Of a stretch of DNA of 64,000 bases, positions 26,273-35,842 are shown piece after piece. Numbering within the stretch: the stretch's first letter is position 1; each line of letters starts with the position of its first letter. The notes under the pieces were generated by a model. That model had not been told where the DNA came from, did not search any database, and was given only the letters and a program-made list of their open reading frames with translations. Both the position numbers and the translations under genes were made by a program. Origin of the DNA: Chitinophaga sp. CF418 (GTDB lineage Bacteria > Bacteroidota > Bacteroidia > Chitinophagales > Chitinophagaceae); the NCBI RefSeq assembly GCF_900142925.1, contig NZ_FRCN01000011.1:124001-188000 (forward strand), given 5' to 3'.

Positions 26273-27403
26273 ATGCGCAAATTGAGAATACACCTGGCAA
26301 TCACGGCCTTAACCGGCCTGCTGGTACCGTTTGGTACTGTATCTGCTCAGAAAAGTTTTAAAGACTGGCCAATGGGGACAGAGCCAGCAGCAATTGGGTT
26401 ATTTGTTGCCAACCACTATGTGGCTGGTCCGTTTTCGAATTTTGGCAATCCCGGCCTCCCGCAATCTATTACCTATCCCGAAGTATGTACCTGGTATGGC
26501 GCTCTTCAGTTTGCAAAAGCGAGCGGTAACAAGGAACTGGCAGAAAAACTGGCCGCACGTTATGAACCATTACTGGCGCAATCCCACAGCCTGATGCCTA
26601 AGCCAGACCACGTAGACCACAGCGTATTTGGCGCTGTTCCACTGGAACTGTATGTGCAGACCAACCAGTCCAAATACCTCGAAGAAGGTAAAAACTTTGC
26701 TGACAAACAATGGGAACTGCCCGAAAATCCCCTGCCCAACCAGCAGGAACTGCAATCCAAAGGCCTGTCCTGGCAAACCCGCATGTGGATCGATGATATG
26801 TACATGATCACACTGCTGCAGGTAGAAGCTTTCCGTGCTACCGGCAATAAGGAGTATCTGGACCGCGCCGCCCGCGAGATGGTCGTATACCTGGATGCCA
26901 TTCAACAGCCAGATGGCCTCTTCTACCATGCCACAGACGCTCCCTTCCTTTGGGGTCGTGGTAACGGCTGGATGGCCGCTGGTATGACAGAACTGCTCAG
27001 CGTCCTGCCTGCGGGTCATACCGACAGAGCAAGGATCATGGACGGCTATAAGAAAATGATGGCCTCCCTGAAGAAACTACAGGACAAAAACTATCTGTGG
27101 CACCAGCTGCTTGACGATCCTACCTCCTTTACAGAAACTTCCTGCTCCGGTATGTTTACTTACGCTATCGTAACCGGCGTGAAGAAAGGCTGGCTGGAAG
27201 AAAAAGAGTATGGCATTGTAGCCAGGAATGCATGGACCGCACTAGTAAGGTATATCAATGAAGCTGGCGACGTGAAAGACGTTTGCGAAGGCACCAATAA
27301 AAAGAATGATCAGCAGTATTATCTGAACCGTTCCCGCGTGACCGGAGATCTTCATGGCCAGGCGCCTGTATTATGGGCTGCCGCCGCGCTGCTGGCCAAT
27401 TAA
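26273..27403 (+). CDS. GH105-like unsaturated glucuronyl/rhamnogalacturonyl hydrolase
   Basis: 376 aa with a signal peptide cleaved near VSAQ (about residue 25). The (alpha/alpha)6 barrel of the GH88/GH105 clan is suggested by TYPEVCTWYGALQFAKA, the catalytic-region RMWIDDMYMITLLQVEAFRATGN with the conserved aspartate pair, and the characteristic FLWGRGNGWMAAGM. It removes unsaturated uronic acids from pectin or glycosaminoglycan oligosaccharides made by lyases. It is followed 39 bp later by the GH97 gene, so the two probably form an operon for secreted or periplasmic sugar breakdown. No SusCD pair or regulator is adjacent. Confidence 0.88.
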   Translation: MRKLRIHLAITALTGLLVPFGTVSAQKSFKDWPMGTEPAAIGLFVANHYVAGPFSNFGNPGLPQSITYPEVCTWYGALQFAKASGNKELAEKLAARYEPLLAQSHSLMPKPDHVDHSVFGAVPLELYVQTNQSKYLEEGKNFADKQWELPENPLPNQQELQSKGLSWQTRMWIDDMYMITLLQVEAFRATGNKEYLDRAAREMVVYLDAIQQPDGLFYHATDAPFLWGRGNGWMAAGMTELLSVLPAGHTDRARIMDGYKKMMASLKKLQDKNYLWHQLLDDPTSFTETSCSGMFTYAIVTGVKKGWLEEKEYGIVARNAWTALVRYINEAGDVKDVCEGTNKKNDQQYYLNRSRVTGDLHGQAPVLWAAAALLAN

Positions 27404-27442
27404 TTGATCGCGCTCCTAAAAGACACTAAACTTCCACTTATA

Positions 27443-29389
27443 ATGACGTACAAAGGCCTGTCCATAACAGGAATTTTTCTTTTTTGCTTATCCGGAATCC
27501 ATGCCCAGCAGAAATACACGGTTGTTTCTCCTGATAAATCGGTCACTCTTACAGTCACCGTTGGTACAGACATTTCTTATAGCCTCTCGCAGGACAATAA
27601 GGAACTGATCGCGCCATCTGTCGTATCGTTCAGAACAGATGCCGAAAAACCAGGCGCCTGGAAAGTCAGCAAGGCCCGGCCAGGCGCTCATAATGGTATT
27701 CTCACTCCTGTTATTATGCAGAAAACGAAGACCATCGCCGACAAATACAATGAACTGCATCTCGATTTTACCAATGGCCTGGCGCTGGAATGGAGAGCCT
27801 ATGATAACGGGATCGCCTGGCACTGGATCACGAGCAGCAAAAAGCCTTATAAAGTACTGGACGAACAGGCCAGTTTTGTGATGGATAAAGAAGGCCGCTC
27901 CTGGTATCCCCAGGAAGAGGGCATGTTCTCCCACAACGAACGCAAATACATCAATTATAAGCTGAACAGCCTGGACGATAAGAAACTGGCCAGTCTGCCC
28001 GCATTATTCGAAATAAAAAACACCAAACTACTGGTGACGGAATCCGGGCTTTTCAACTATGCCGGTATGTGGCTGCTGGGCCAGGGTGGCGGTAAATTAA
28101 AGGCTGTCTTCCCGGCCTATCCGCATGAAAAGAAAATCACCAGCGATAGGGACGAACAGGTAAGCTCCCGCGAGGATTATCTGGCTACCATCCAGGGCCC
28201 GCAATCCTTTCCATGGAGAATTGTGATGATAGCCCGCCAGGATGGCGATCTGCTGACCAATCAACTGGTATATCAGCTGGCGCCGCCGGCTACCGGCGAT
28301 TACAGCTGGGTAAGCCCCGGGAAAGTGCAGTGGGACTGGTGGCATTATAACAATATCTACGACGTGGATTTCCGCGCCGGTATCAACAATGATACTTACA
28401 AGTATTATATCGACTTTGCATCTAAATACGGCATTGAATACGTGCTGCTGGATGAAGGTTGGTGCGATACCCGCGACCTGATGAAGTTAACGCCCGGTAT
28501 CGATGTTAAAGAGCTGGTGGATTACGCCAAAGTAAAGAATGTGCGCATCCTGCTCTGGACCAGCTGGCTGGTACTGGATAAACAACTGGACATGGCCCTG
28601 GACAAGTTCCGGGAATGGGGCGTAAAAGGTATTAAAGTTGACTTTATGCAGCGCGATGACCAGGAGATGGTCAACTATTACGAGAAGGTATCAAAAGCCG
28701 CTGCTGCCCGTAAACTAATGGTGGATTTCCATGGCGCCTACAAACCTACAGGCTGGCTCCGCACCTATCCAAATGTGCTGACCTCCGAAGGCGTATTGGG
28801 CAATGAGATCAGCAAGTTTGCCGACTGGATCACCCCACAACATACTACTACCATTCCCTTCATCAGAATGGCTGCAGGCCCGATGGACTTTACACCAGGC
28901 GGCATGCTGAATGTACAGCGGGACGACTGGGCAGCAGTGCCTGCCGAGCCTATGACCTTGGGTACCCGTTGCAACCAGCTGGCGATGTATGTGGTGTTTG
29001 AAAGTCCGCTGCAGATGCTGTGCGACCTGCCTACACATTACTATCATGAGCCGGTGGCCATGGAGTTCCTGAAAACGGTACCTACCACCTGGCAGCAAAC
29101 CATTCCTTTACACGCTAAAGTGGGTGAATATGTTGCCGTTGCCAGACAGGCCCCTGACGGTGACTGGTACATTGGCGCAATGACCAACTGGACACCGCGC
29201 GAGCTGACCATCGATCTTTCTTTCCTGCCTGAAGGCAGCTATAAGATCGATAGCTGGAAAGACGGGATCAATGCAGACAGGAATGCAAAAGATTGTAAAA
29301 TGGAATCCGGCACGGTAGACAATCACTCGAAGATCACTGTAAAGCTGGCAAAGGGTGGCGGTTATGTGGCAAGGATCACGAAAGGATAA
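27443..29389 (+). CDS. GH97 alpha-glycosidase, retaining type likely
   Basis: The frame is open from 27404, but ATG 27443 gives a signal peptide, MTYKGLSITGIFLFCLSGIHAQ, so 648 aa are counted from there. The N-terminal beta-sandwich is followed by the barrel with QWDWWHYNNIYDVDFRAGINN and YGIEYVLLDEGWC. The segment GIKVDFMQRDDQEM has aspartate (D400) where retaining GH97 alpha-galactosidases such as BT1871 have their nucleophile. TSEGVLGNE (E449) is the probable acid/base. SusB-type inverting members use glutamates instead. Alpha-galactosidase activity is therefore favoured over alpha-glucosidase. It is downstream partner of the GH105 gene and is followed by a terminator. Confidence 0.88.
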   Translation: MTYKGLSITGIFLFCLSGIHAQQKYTVVSPDKSVTLTVTVGTDISYSLSQDNKELIAPSVVSFRTDAEKPGAWKVSKARPGAHNGILTPVIMQKTKTIADKYNELHLDFTNGLALEWRAYDNGIAWHWITSSKKPYKVLDEQASFVMDKEGRSWYPQEEGMFSHNERKYINYKLNSLDDKKLASLPALFEIKNTKLLVTESGLFNYAGMWLLGQGGGKLKAVFPAYPHEKKITSDRDEQVSSREDYLATIQGPQSFPWRIVMIARQDGDLLTNQLVYQLAPPATGDYSWVSPGKVQWDWWHYNNIYDVDFRAGINNDTYKYYIDFASKYGIEYVLLDEGWCDTRDLMKLTPGIDVKELVDYAKVKNVRILLWTSWLVLDKQLDMALDKFREWGVKGIKVDFMQRDDQEMVNYYEKVSKAAAARKLMVDFHGAYKPTGWLRTYPNVLTSEGVLGNEISKFADWITPQHTTTIPFIRMAAGPMDFTPGGMLNVQRDDWAAVPAEPMTLGTRCNQLAMYVVFESPLQMLCDLPTHYYHEPVAMEFLKTVPTTWQQTIPLHAKVGEYVAVARQAPDGDWYIGAMTNWTPRELTIDLSFLPEGSYKIDSWKDGINADRNAKDCKMESGTVDNHSKITVKLAKGGGYVARITKG

Positions 29390-29407
29390 TCAGCTGTTTT
29401 AAAATAA

Positions 29408-29445
29408 AAGCCCCCAGGATGCAGATGCTTTCCCGGGGGCTTTTT
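29408..29445 (+). terminator. terminator of the GH105-GH97 operon
   Basis: AAGCCCCC pairs with GGGGGCTT across an 18-nt loop, followed by five T's, 19 nt after the stop codon. Confidence 0.9.
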
Positions 29446-29508
29446 CAATTTTAGACAATCTCCTTTCTCTTACTTCTTTGTTTTTCTATTATTCCTATAC
29501 TTTATCTC

Positions 29509-31314
29509 TTACTCCAATGTCTTCTCTCCTTTCACTGTTGCTGCTTCCAGCTGGTGCTGGTCCAGCACTATAATCTCATTCTCTCCTTTCTTCAACCACG
29601 GTGCAGGGCAGTACAATCTCTTCTGCGGACCGATCTCCCAGTAACGGCCGAGGTTATGTCCATTTACCCATACCATGCCCTTCTTGAAATTGGTCATGTC
29701 CAGGTAAGTATCTCCTGTGTTTGTAAGGGTAAATGAGCCTTTAAAGAACTCTCCGGGTTTCACCGCTGTTGACTTTGCAGACTGCAGCTGCTGCACAAAT
29801 TCGCTCTTCATCGGCAAGCCAGACACTTCCCAGTTCATCAGCGTCATGCCATTCAGTGTCACACGATCAGTAATACCCTTACGGTCTATCAGTGCCTGTG
29901 CAAAGTTGATACGGCCCATGCCTTCCACCAGTATTTCCAGTACAGGATCTTTCACGTCTGACTTAGGCAATTCGATGCTGTGTTCTCCCAGGCGGCGGTC
30001 TATCTTACCTACGTATTGCCCGTTCAGAAATACCGTCGCGTAGTCATGCAATTCAACTATATCCAGCTTGCCGCTTTTATGGCCGACAAGGGTTGTTTTA
30101 TATACCATGAAGCCATAATCCTGTCCGTAAGCCTCAAATGTTTTAGGCTGAACGGACTTCACCGCAGCAGGCAGGTTTTCCCATATGCTGGTGTAAGGTT
30201 TCAGTGTGATATCCGGGATGGTGATAGTAGGAATAGGCGCCGGGATTGCAGGCAGTTTCTTTTTGCTGTAGGAACCGATTGCCTCACGCAATGCCATGTA
30301 TTTCTCAGTAGCTCCGCCTTGCTCATTTATAGGCGCATCATAGTCATAAGAGGTGAGGTCCGGCTCATACCCCTTACCTCCGGAGTTAGCGCCCGCAGTG
30401 AAGCCGAAATTGGTGCCTCCGTGGATCACGTAAAGATTGAAGGAGCGTTTTGTATCCATAAGGAACTTCACTTCCTTCACGATACCTGCTTTATCAGGAC
30501 GGGCCCATTTCTCTCCCCAATGTGTCAGCCAGCCGGGATAAGACTCGCTGCTGAAGGATGGAACATCCGGATTCTGTTTATTGGCAGCGGCAAAGTCGCC
30601 TTCGGAGCTACCGGAATCCAGTCCGATGGCTGCACCCGGTACTGTTCCCGCTTCCAGTAGTGGAGATACAGGACCATCTGCCGTATAGAATGGTACATTG
30701 ATGCCGTTCTGTTCCCACAGCTCTTTCAGTTTGTATAAATACTGCTTGTCGTTGCCGAAGCTGCCATATTCGTTCTCTACCTGTACCATCAGGATAGGAC
30801 CGCCATTTGTTACCTGCAGGCCTTTCACCTGTTCTGCCAGTGCCTTCACATACCGTTCTGTCGCCGCCATATACCGCGGATCCATGCAACGCACTTTAAT
30901 GTCCGGAATTCTTAACAGGTAAGGTGGTAATCCGCCAAACTCCCATTCCGCACATACATAAGGCCCCGGACGTAATAACACCCACATCCCTTCTTCCTGT
31001 GCCAGCTTCACAAAAGCGGCTATATCCCTGTTCTCAGAGGAGAAGTCAAACTTGCCTTCCTCCTGTTCGTGATAGTTCCAGAATACATAAGCCGCGATGG
31101 TATTACATCCCATGGCTTTCGCCATTTGAATCCTGTGTTTCCAGTATTCTTTCGGGATACGTGCCGGATGCATTTCCCCACTGATGATCTGGTAAGGTTT
31201 ACCATCGAGCAGGAAGTCTTTTTTTGCGAGGGTGAAAGAGTGCTTTGACTGGGCGGATACCGTAGAGGTAAGCGCGCACAATGCCAATGCGCTCATTACT
31301 ACAATCTTTCTCAT
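29509..31314 (-). CDS. GH35 beta-galactosidase
   Basis: 601 aa, signal peptide ending at VSAQ (about residue 22). The GH35 catalytic barrel is unmistakable: FLLDGKPYQIISGEMHPARIP, the GCNTIAAYVFWNYHE strand, RPGPYVCAEWEFGGLP, acid/base glutamate in QVENEYGSFG (about E181) and nucleophile in SSESYPGWLTHWGEKWA (about E256). C-terminal beta-sandwich domains complete it, with GMVWVNGHNLGRYWEIGPQ typical of the family. It cleaves terminal beta-galactose and probably acts in the periplasm or outside. It converges with the GH97 operon, and the two share a functional theme (galactose-rich polysaccharide). Confidence 0.95.
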   Translation of the reverse strand: MRKIVVMSALALCALTSTVSAQSKHSFTLAKKDFLLDGKPYQIISGEMHPARIPKEYWKHRIQMAKAMGCNTIAAYVFWNYHEQEEGKFDFSSENRDIAAFVKLAQEEGMWVLLRPGPYVCAEWEFGGLPPYLLRIPDIKVRCMDPRYMAATERYVKALAEQVKGLQVTNGGPILMVQVENEYGSFGNDKQYLYKLKELWEQNGINVPFYTADGPVSPLLEAGTVPGAAIGLDSGSSEGDFAAANKQNPDVPSFSSESYPGWLTHWGEKWARPDKAGIVKEVKFLMDTKRSFNLYVIHGGTNFGFTAGANSGGKGYEPDLTSYDYDAPINEQGGATEKYMALREAIGSYSKKKLPAIPAPIPTITIPDITLKPYTSIWENLPAAVKSVQPKTFEAYGQDYGFMVYKTTLVGHKSGKLDIVELHDYATVFLNGQYVGKIDRRLGEHSIELPKSDVKDPVLEILVEGMGRINFAQALIDRKGITDRVTLNGMTLMNWEVSGLPMKSEFVQQLQSAKSTAVKPGEFFKGSFTLTNTGDTYLDMTNFKKGMVWVNGHNLGRYWEIGPQKRLYCPAPWLKKGENEIIVLDQHQLEAATVKGEKTLE

Positions 31315-31412
31315 TGAGCCTGTAAACTTGAGTGAGGAAGTAAAATAGGAAATGTGGCGGGCATAATGAAAAGGTTGGGAAGATTATTGGGAGATGGGTG
31401 AAAATAGTATTG

Positions 31413-31456
31413 ATTATCCTCCGGAAGCGTTTTAGCATTGCTTCATGGAGGATAAT
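31413..31456 (-). terminator. hairpin between RHS-like and GH35 genes
   Basis: ATTATCCTCC and GAAGC pair with GCTTC and GGAGGATAAT across an 11-nt loop, giving a long stem with a small bulge. It lies 18 nt after the minus-strand stop at 31474. The T-run is absent, so termination strength is uncertain. Confidence 0.55.
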
Positions 31457-31473
31457 GCATAGTATACAGACGT

Positions 31474-34400
31474 CTATTTTGTGACAGCCCCCTGATACTG
31501 ATACTCCATCTGCTTCAATATCTTTCCATCCTGGTCCTTTATTGTCACCAACCTGCCATCATTATCATACAGGTAATAACTGGTCTTATTTCCTTCATTG
31601 CAGACACCTGTCACGCCCACCAATGGATCATACGTATAAGTGATCGCTGATCCATCCGCAGGATAGAGACGCAACTCATCAATGAACCCGGTACCACTGA
31701 TAGTCACCGCCGACTGAGCGTTTATTTTGTGTTCATAACAGGTCCAGCCATTGGTAGTTTCTCCTTTCAGCGGATAACCTGCTACAGTTCCTGTAATGTT
31801 ATATGGCGCCGCATTTTTTGTCCAGTAAGACACCGTGTAATTTTTAGCCGGTGTCAGGCCTGTTCTGCTGATTGCCCCTGCCGCCAGGTTATAACAATAC
31901 TTCCCGGTGATGGTTGTAGCATCCTGAACCGCCGCACCGGCATATGTCCAATTCCCTTTACCATCTGCTTCGAAGCCTGCATAAGCCACATCTGCCTGGC
32001 GGGCATTCCTGAACTGCGCTACCATGTAACTGCGGTTATAATCCCATATATAAGCACTCAGATCATTTCCCGGCTTTTCAGCTTCAATAATATTGTAACT
32101 GGCATCGTATTTATGTGCTGTTGCTTTTAACACATAAACTGCACTCTTCGTTATGCCATTACCTGCAACAGCTGATGGAACAAAAGTCCCGGAGAGTACA
32201 TCCACTTCAGCATTGTACTGTTTATCAAACAGCACTACAGGACCTTCCGTCGTAGTAACAGACTTGTAAGTCATATAAGTCGCCACGCTCGTCTGCAATG
32301 CCTGCGACGCCAGTTTCCGCTGTTCATACGATTCAATGACCGGGTGCATATTTGCTGCCTGCATATTTTTTATTGCCTGTGCCTCCTGCGTAAGCGTTCC
32401 GGCAGGCAGCGTATAATCAAGCGGATATCGCATTGTTGTGATCAGTGCTGTTCCATCGGAAGCCTTCCCGACAATTTTACTTGTCTGCAGGTGTGATACA
32501 TTGTCATAGGAAAACGCCTTTGAAGTCGTAAACACCCTGGAAGGAACATCCATATCATACGTTTCAGTTATTGTAGAATCCAGATGGAACCACTCTGCAG
32601 GATATAACCAGTTCTTCCCTCCTGCAAAAACAGGTTTATCACTTTCAAAATTGTTGAGAGGCGCACAGGGGTGTTTGACATAGTAGTCGACAGTACTGCA
32701 TGCAAAAGACGTAAAGCCCCGGTTATCCTGGCTATATACGTTCCGTTCTTTACTTAGAGGCTGCGATTTGCTGTTGTAAGTTGTCTTGGAACGCAGATAG
32801 CCATTCCTCCAGCCCGGATTAAATTCTCCCTGAAAGCTCATGCTGTTTTGATAGTTGTAGAGGATGTATCCATTCGCTGCCCCTTCTCCTATATTCTCGT
32901 TTACATAAGAATATCCTATATGGCTTCCTGCACCCAGTGATATCATACTATTAGAAGATAAGCGGATACCTGTATACATTGCATACGCACATCCTGTGCC
33001 TGTCTGCACAAATTTCACGACCTGTCTGTTGTACATCGGCATTCTGTATAATCTTCCGCTGGAACGGGCAGTATCGCCGGGTATTCTGTATGTATATGAT
33101 TTAACAATGGACTTAGCTGCCACAGGATCCCAAAAGGTCATTCTCTTCAGTCGGCAGCCTCCTGCTATCTTATTCGGAGCAGCATTAACGATTGTTCCCA
33201 CCTTGCCACTCAGGTTGCCTGTTACAGAAAAGCCATTATCTCTCACCTCCGTCATTAGAAAATAATGCTGGCCGGCATCCAGCGTAAGGTTGCTGGTCTG
33301 GTTATACTGATTATTCTCATTGTAAGGAAATACAAACGTAGCAACGGCCATTCTATCTGAACGCCTGTAAATAGTAACACTGCCCGCTGCATGATCAATC
33401 CTGGCAGCATCGTCTATAGCATTGGCAGGGATACTCAGTCTGCCGGTAAATGTAGCGCAGATGCCATAAGGATTGGCTGCGGGATCAATATAATAATCCG
33501 CAGAACTATCCCTTTTAAAAGTGGTACTGGTAGGATAAGATCCGGTGGAACCAATATTCCTGGTCTGGTAAGTGGTAACAGGTGCATCGTAGTTCACCAC
33601 ATCATGCGGTTCCCATTCAAAATTTGTATATCCTCCTGTCGGATAAGTGATTCTTTCCAGCATACCAGCTGCTGCATAGCCGCCATTCGTTTCCCTGTTA
33701 GCACCATTGAAACGCAGGGTACCCGGCTGTGTAGAACAACTATTACAATCAGGTGGAGACGGACGGTCAATACAATTCGTATAGGATGGGATCAATGTTG
33801 TATTACCATCAGCGCCATTGTAATATCCCCAATGATCCTCCCCTCTGGAACTTTTTGACGGCAGCGCCATTCCGTTATACAAGAGGTTATACCGTTGTGC
33901 TTTCAATGTATCCGTGCTATTACCGCCGTTGATGTATATGCCGCTTAATTTAAGCCGCTTATTATCTGTTCCGGTACTATTATTGGTAAAATAACCGTAC
34001 CTGAAACCAATCGTCCTGAGTATCCCCCCTGCCTTATTTTTCACCACCATGGCATTGATCAGCGGCACCATTCCGCCATCTCCTGCCGCTATATCCTCTC
34101 TTGTATTCCAGGACACAGTAAACTCAACACTTCCCTGGCTGAATTCAATTTTTGTGAGCTGTTTACCGCTCAATGTATTCGTAAAGAAACTATGCGCCGC
34201 GGCTCCTTCACCATCCCATGCACCAGTACCGCCCTGATAGAATTCCTCTATAAAACTCTCTCCTCCGCTACTTATGTAACGGGTATTGGCATAAGTGAAA
34301 ACAATAGAGTCTGCCCTGTCTGCAGAAAGGATCTTCGTGAGGTACCATCCAACAACATTCGTGTTTCCGGCGCCATCCGATTTATTATAACTGCTTTCTA

Positions 34401-35022
34401 TTGCACTGAAAACATACTTATTGCCATCAGGCGTTACAATATGAAATTCATTATTGCTGACCTTCGTTATCCTTACATTGGTCATCGGCAATTGCCTGAT
34501 CTGATCTGCAATAATAAACTTCCCGCTATAACCGGGGATATTATACATATAGAGATCGGGCACACCATCAATTGTGTTCTGTGAAAGAGAATATGCCTGC
34601 TGATAATCTACAGGGTCCCTGACGTCAAAAGCATTTTCCCTACCCATTCTGTATAGCTGCCAGGTGCTGTTATCAGCACTGCCACATACAGTCCGGGATA
34701 TAACACCACCCGCGTTCAAAGCCCAGCCAAGACCGATATTGGACGCCTCCTGGCCGACAGTAATACCAGCCGCATGATAACTCAGTGAAACAGGTACTTT
34801 AACAAAGGATGTACTGATCTCGTACAAGGGAATATTAATATCAGGCATGCCCGTAAAGCCACTTACAGGAATATCTGTGAACTTCACTAAGGATGCTGTA
34901 GTAGGTGATGGTGCAGACAATCTGGAAAAAGGATCAGGTATAACAGGCTGCTGCCCTGATACAACTTTCACAAACAATATTACCGCTACGATTGTGTTAA
35001 CAAGCCATTGATGGTATCTCAT
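31474..35022 (-). CDS. large secreted RHS/YD-repeat-like protein
   Basis: 1182 aa with a signal peptide (MRYHQWLVNTIVAVILFVKV, cleavage near SG-QQ). The mature start, PDPFSRLSAPSPTTASL and PLYEISTSFVKVPVSLSYHAAGITVGQEASNIGLGWALNAGG, is typical of a Bacteroidetes surface family. It ends with YD-like repeats TYDPLVGVTGVCNEGNKTSYYLYDNDGRLVTIKDQDGKILKQMEYQYQ. No C-terminal toxin domain or PAAR/VgrG/Tc partner follows, so it should not be called a polymorphic toxin. The C-terminal end without a toxin is common in this family. A role in cell-surface or extracellular assembly is inference. The small gene at 35274 is its only neighbour on the same strand. Confidence 0.8.
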   Translation of the reverse strand: MRYHQWLVNTIVAVILFVKVVSGQQPVIPDPFSRLSAPSPTTASLVKFTDIPVSGFTGMPDINIPLYEISTSFVKVPVSLSYHAAGITVGQEASNIGLGWALNAGGVISRTVCGSADNSTWQLYRMGRENAFDVRDPVDYQQAYSLSQNTIDGVPDLYMYNIPGYSGKFIIADQIRQLPMTNVRITKVSNNEFHIVTPDGNKYVFSAIESSYNKSDGAGNTNVVGWYLTKILSADRADSIVFTYANTRYISSGGESFIEEFYQGGTGAWDGEGAAAHSFFTNTLSGKQLTKIEFSQGSVEFTVSWNTREDIAAGDGGMVPLINAMVVKNKAGGILRTIGFRYGYFTNNSTGTDNKRLKLSGIYINGGNSTDTLKAQRYNLLYNGMALPSKSSRGEDHWGYYNGADGNTTLIPSYTNCIDRPSPPDCNSCSTQPGTLRFNGANRETNGGYAAAGMLERITYPTGGYTNFEWEPHDVVNYDAPVTTYQTRNIGSTGSYPTSTTFKRDSSADYYIDPAANPYGICATFTGRLSIPANAIDDAARIDHAAGSVTIYRRSDRMAVATFVFPYNENNQYNQTSNLTLDAGQHYFLMTEVRDNGFSVTGNLSGKVGTIVNAAPNKIAGGCRLKRMTFWDPVAAKSIVKSYTYRIPGDTARSSGRLYRMPMYNRQVVKFVQTGTGCAYAMYTGIRLSSNSMISLGAGSHIGYSYVNENIGEGAANGYILYNYQNSMSFQGEFNPGWRNGYLRSKTTYNSKSQPLSKERNVYSQDNRGFTSFACSTVDYYVKHPCAPLNNFESDKPVFAGGKNWLYPAEWFHLDSTITETYDMDVPSRVFTTSKAFSYDNVSHLQTSKIVGKASDGTALITTMRYPLDYTLPAGTLTQEAQAIKNMQAANMHPVIESYEQRKLASQALQTSVATYMTYKSVTTTEGPVVLFDKQYNAEVDVLSGTFVPSAVAGNGITKSAVYVLKATAHKYDASYNIIEAEKPGNDLSAYIWDYNRSYMVAQFRNARQADVAYAGFEADGKGNWTYAGAAVQDATTITGKYCYNLAAGAISRTGLTPAKNYTVSYWTKNAAPYNITGTVAGYPLKGETTNGWTCYEHKINAQSAVTISGTGFIDELRLYPADGSAITYTYDPLVGVTGVCNEGNKTSYYLYDNDGRLVTIKDQDGKILKQMEYQYQGAVTK

Positions 35023-35273
35023 AGTATGGTTATTTACAGGATTAACTTTTTAACTTGTCCGTAGTAAATACATCATATCCGGCAGGCTGGTACTAATAAT
35101 ACTACGCAGCATTCGTTATAAGGGAGCTTATAACAATCCCACTATTCACATGTATGGCGCGTAAGTTCAGATTGGGAATGATGATTGTACCCGAACAAAA
35201 AGGATTAACAGAAAAAGCAACGTTGATACGAAGTAAATAAATTTACAAACATCCAGCAAAAAAAATTATCCGG

Positions 35274-35735
35274 CTAAAAACTCATTTCTCTAAAGAACCA
35301 CTTCACCACCTTACCATCTTCCCGAGCTATTTCAATGAAAAAACTGTTGAAGAACCTGTATCCATTAAGTTCGATCCCTACTATGCAATGACCATTCATT
35401 AATGGTATTCTTGTATATACCTCCAGGTACAGATAATATGTATTATCTACTATTCCCTCATAGTGTTCGGCAATCTCAACATCCGATGGCGCCACAGCAA
35501 GCAGGCGCTTTCCGCTCAGATCAGGAATGCCGACCGATCTGTCTGTCTTATATGCTTCTTCAGACAATCCGCCATCGAAGTCGGACCGACGGAAATGAAA
35601 CTGACCAGGATTAATAACAGGCTTATAATAAACCATGTCATAGAAATAATCCCTCTCCAGGAAAATATGCTGTAGAAAATAATCGAGCGCAATCTGTTCA
35701 TACAGTGCGGCATCGTGGCTAACATTCTCTTTCAT
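35274..35735 (-). CDS. hypothetical protein upstream of RHS-like gene
   Basis: 153 aa, acidic and aromatic-rich, without signal peptide or membrane segment and without a motif I recognise. It lies 251 bp upstream of the RHS-like gene on the same strand. Tyrosine and phenylalanine are frequent (for example ERDYFYDMVYYKP and NTYYLYLEVYTRIPL), suggesting a compact beta-rich fold. Because it precedes rather than follows the RHS-like gene, an immunity role is not supported. Function unknown. Confidence 0.6.
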   Translation of the reverse strand: MKENVSHDAALYEQIALDYFLQHIFLERDYFYDMVYYKPVINPGQFHFRRSDFDGGLSEEAYKTDRSVGIPDLSGKRLLAVAPSDVEIAEHYEGIVDNTYYLYLEVYTRIPLMNGHCIVGIELNGYRFFNSFFIEIAREDGKVVKWFFREMSF

Positions 35736-35784
35736 AAAATATGGTACAGGTAATACTTTGCGATATTACCATTATTCCTTCAAA

Positions 35785-35821
35785 CAAAAAAAGCCTGCCG
35801 GTCATGACACCAACAGGCTTA
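35785..35821 (-). terminator. terminator of the GMC operon
   Basis: On the minus strand AAGCCTG-TTGGTGTCATGACCGG-CAGGCTT is followed by seven T's. It lies 22 nt past the stop codon at 35843. Confidence 0.85.
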
Positions 35822-35842
35822 CTATTTATTAACCTCAACAAA

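Noticed and set aside
31474-35022. polymorphic toxin (RHS) system
   Set aside because: No C-terminal toxin, no downstream immunity gene and no T6SS, VgrG or PAAR partner in the window.
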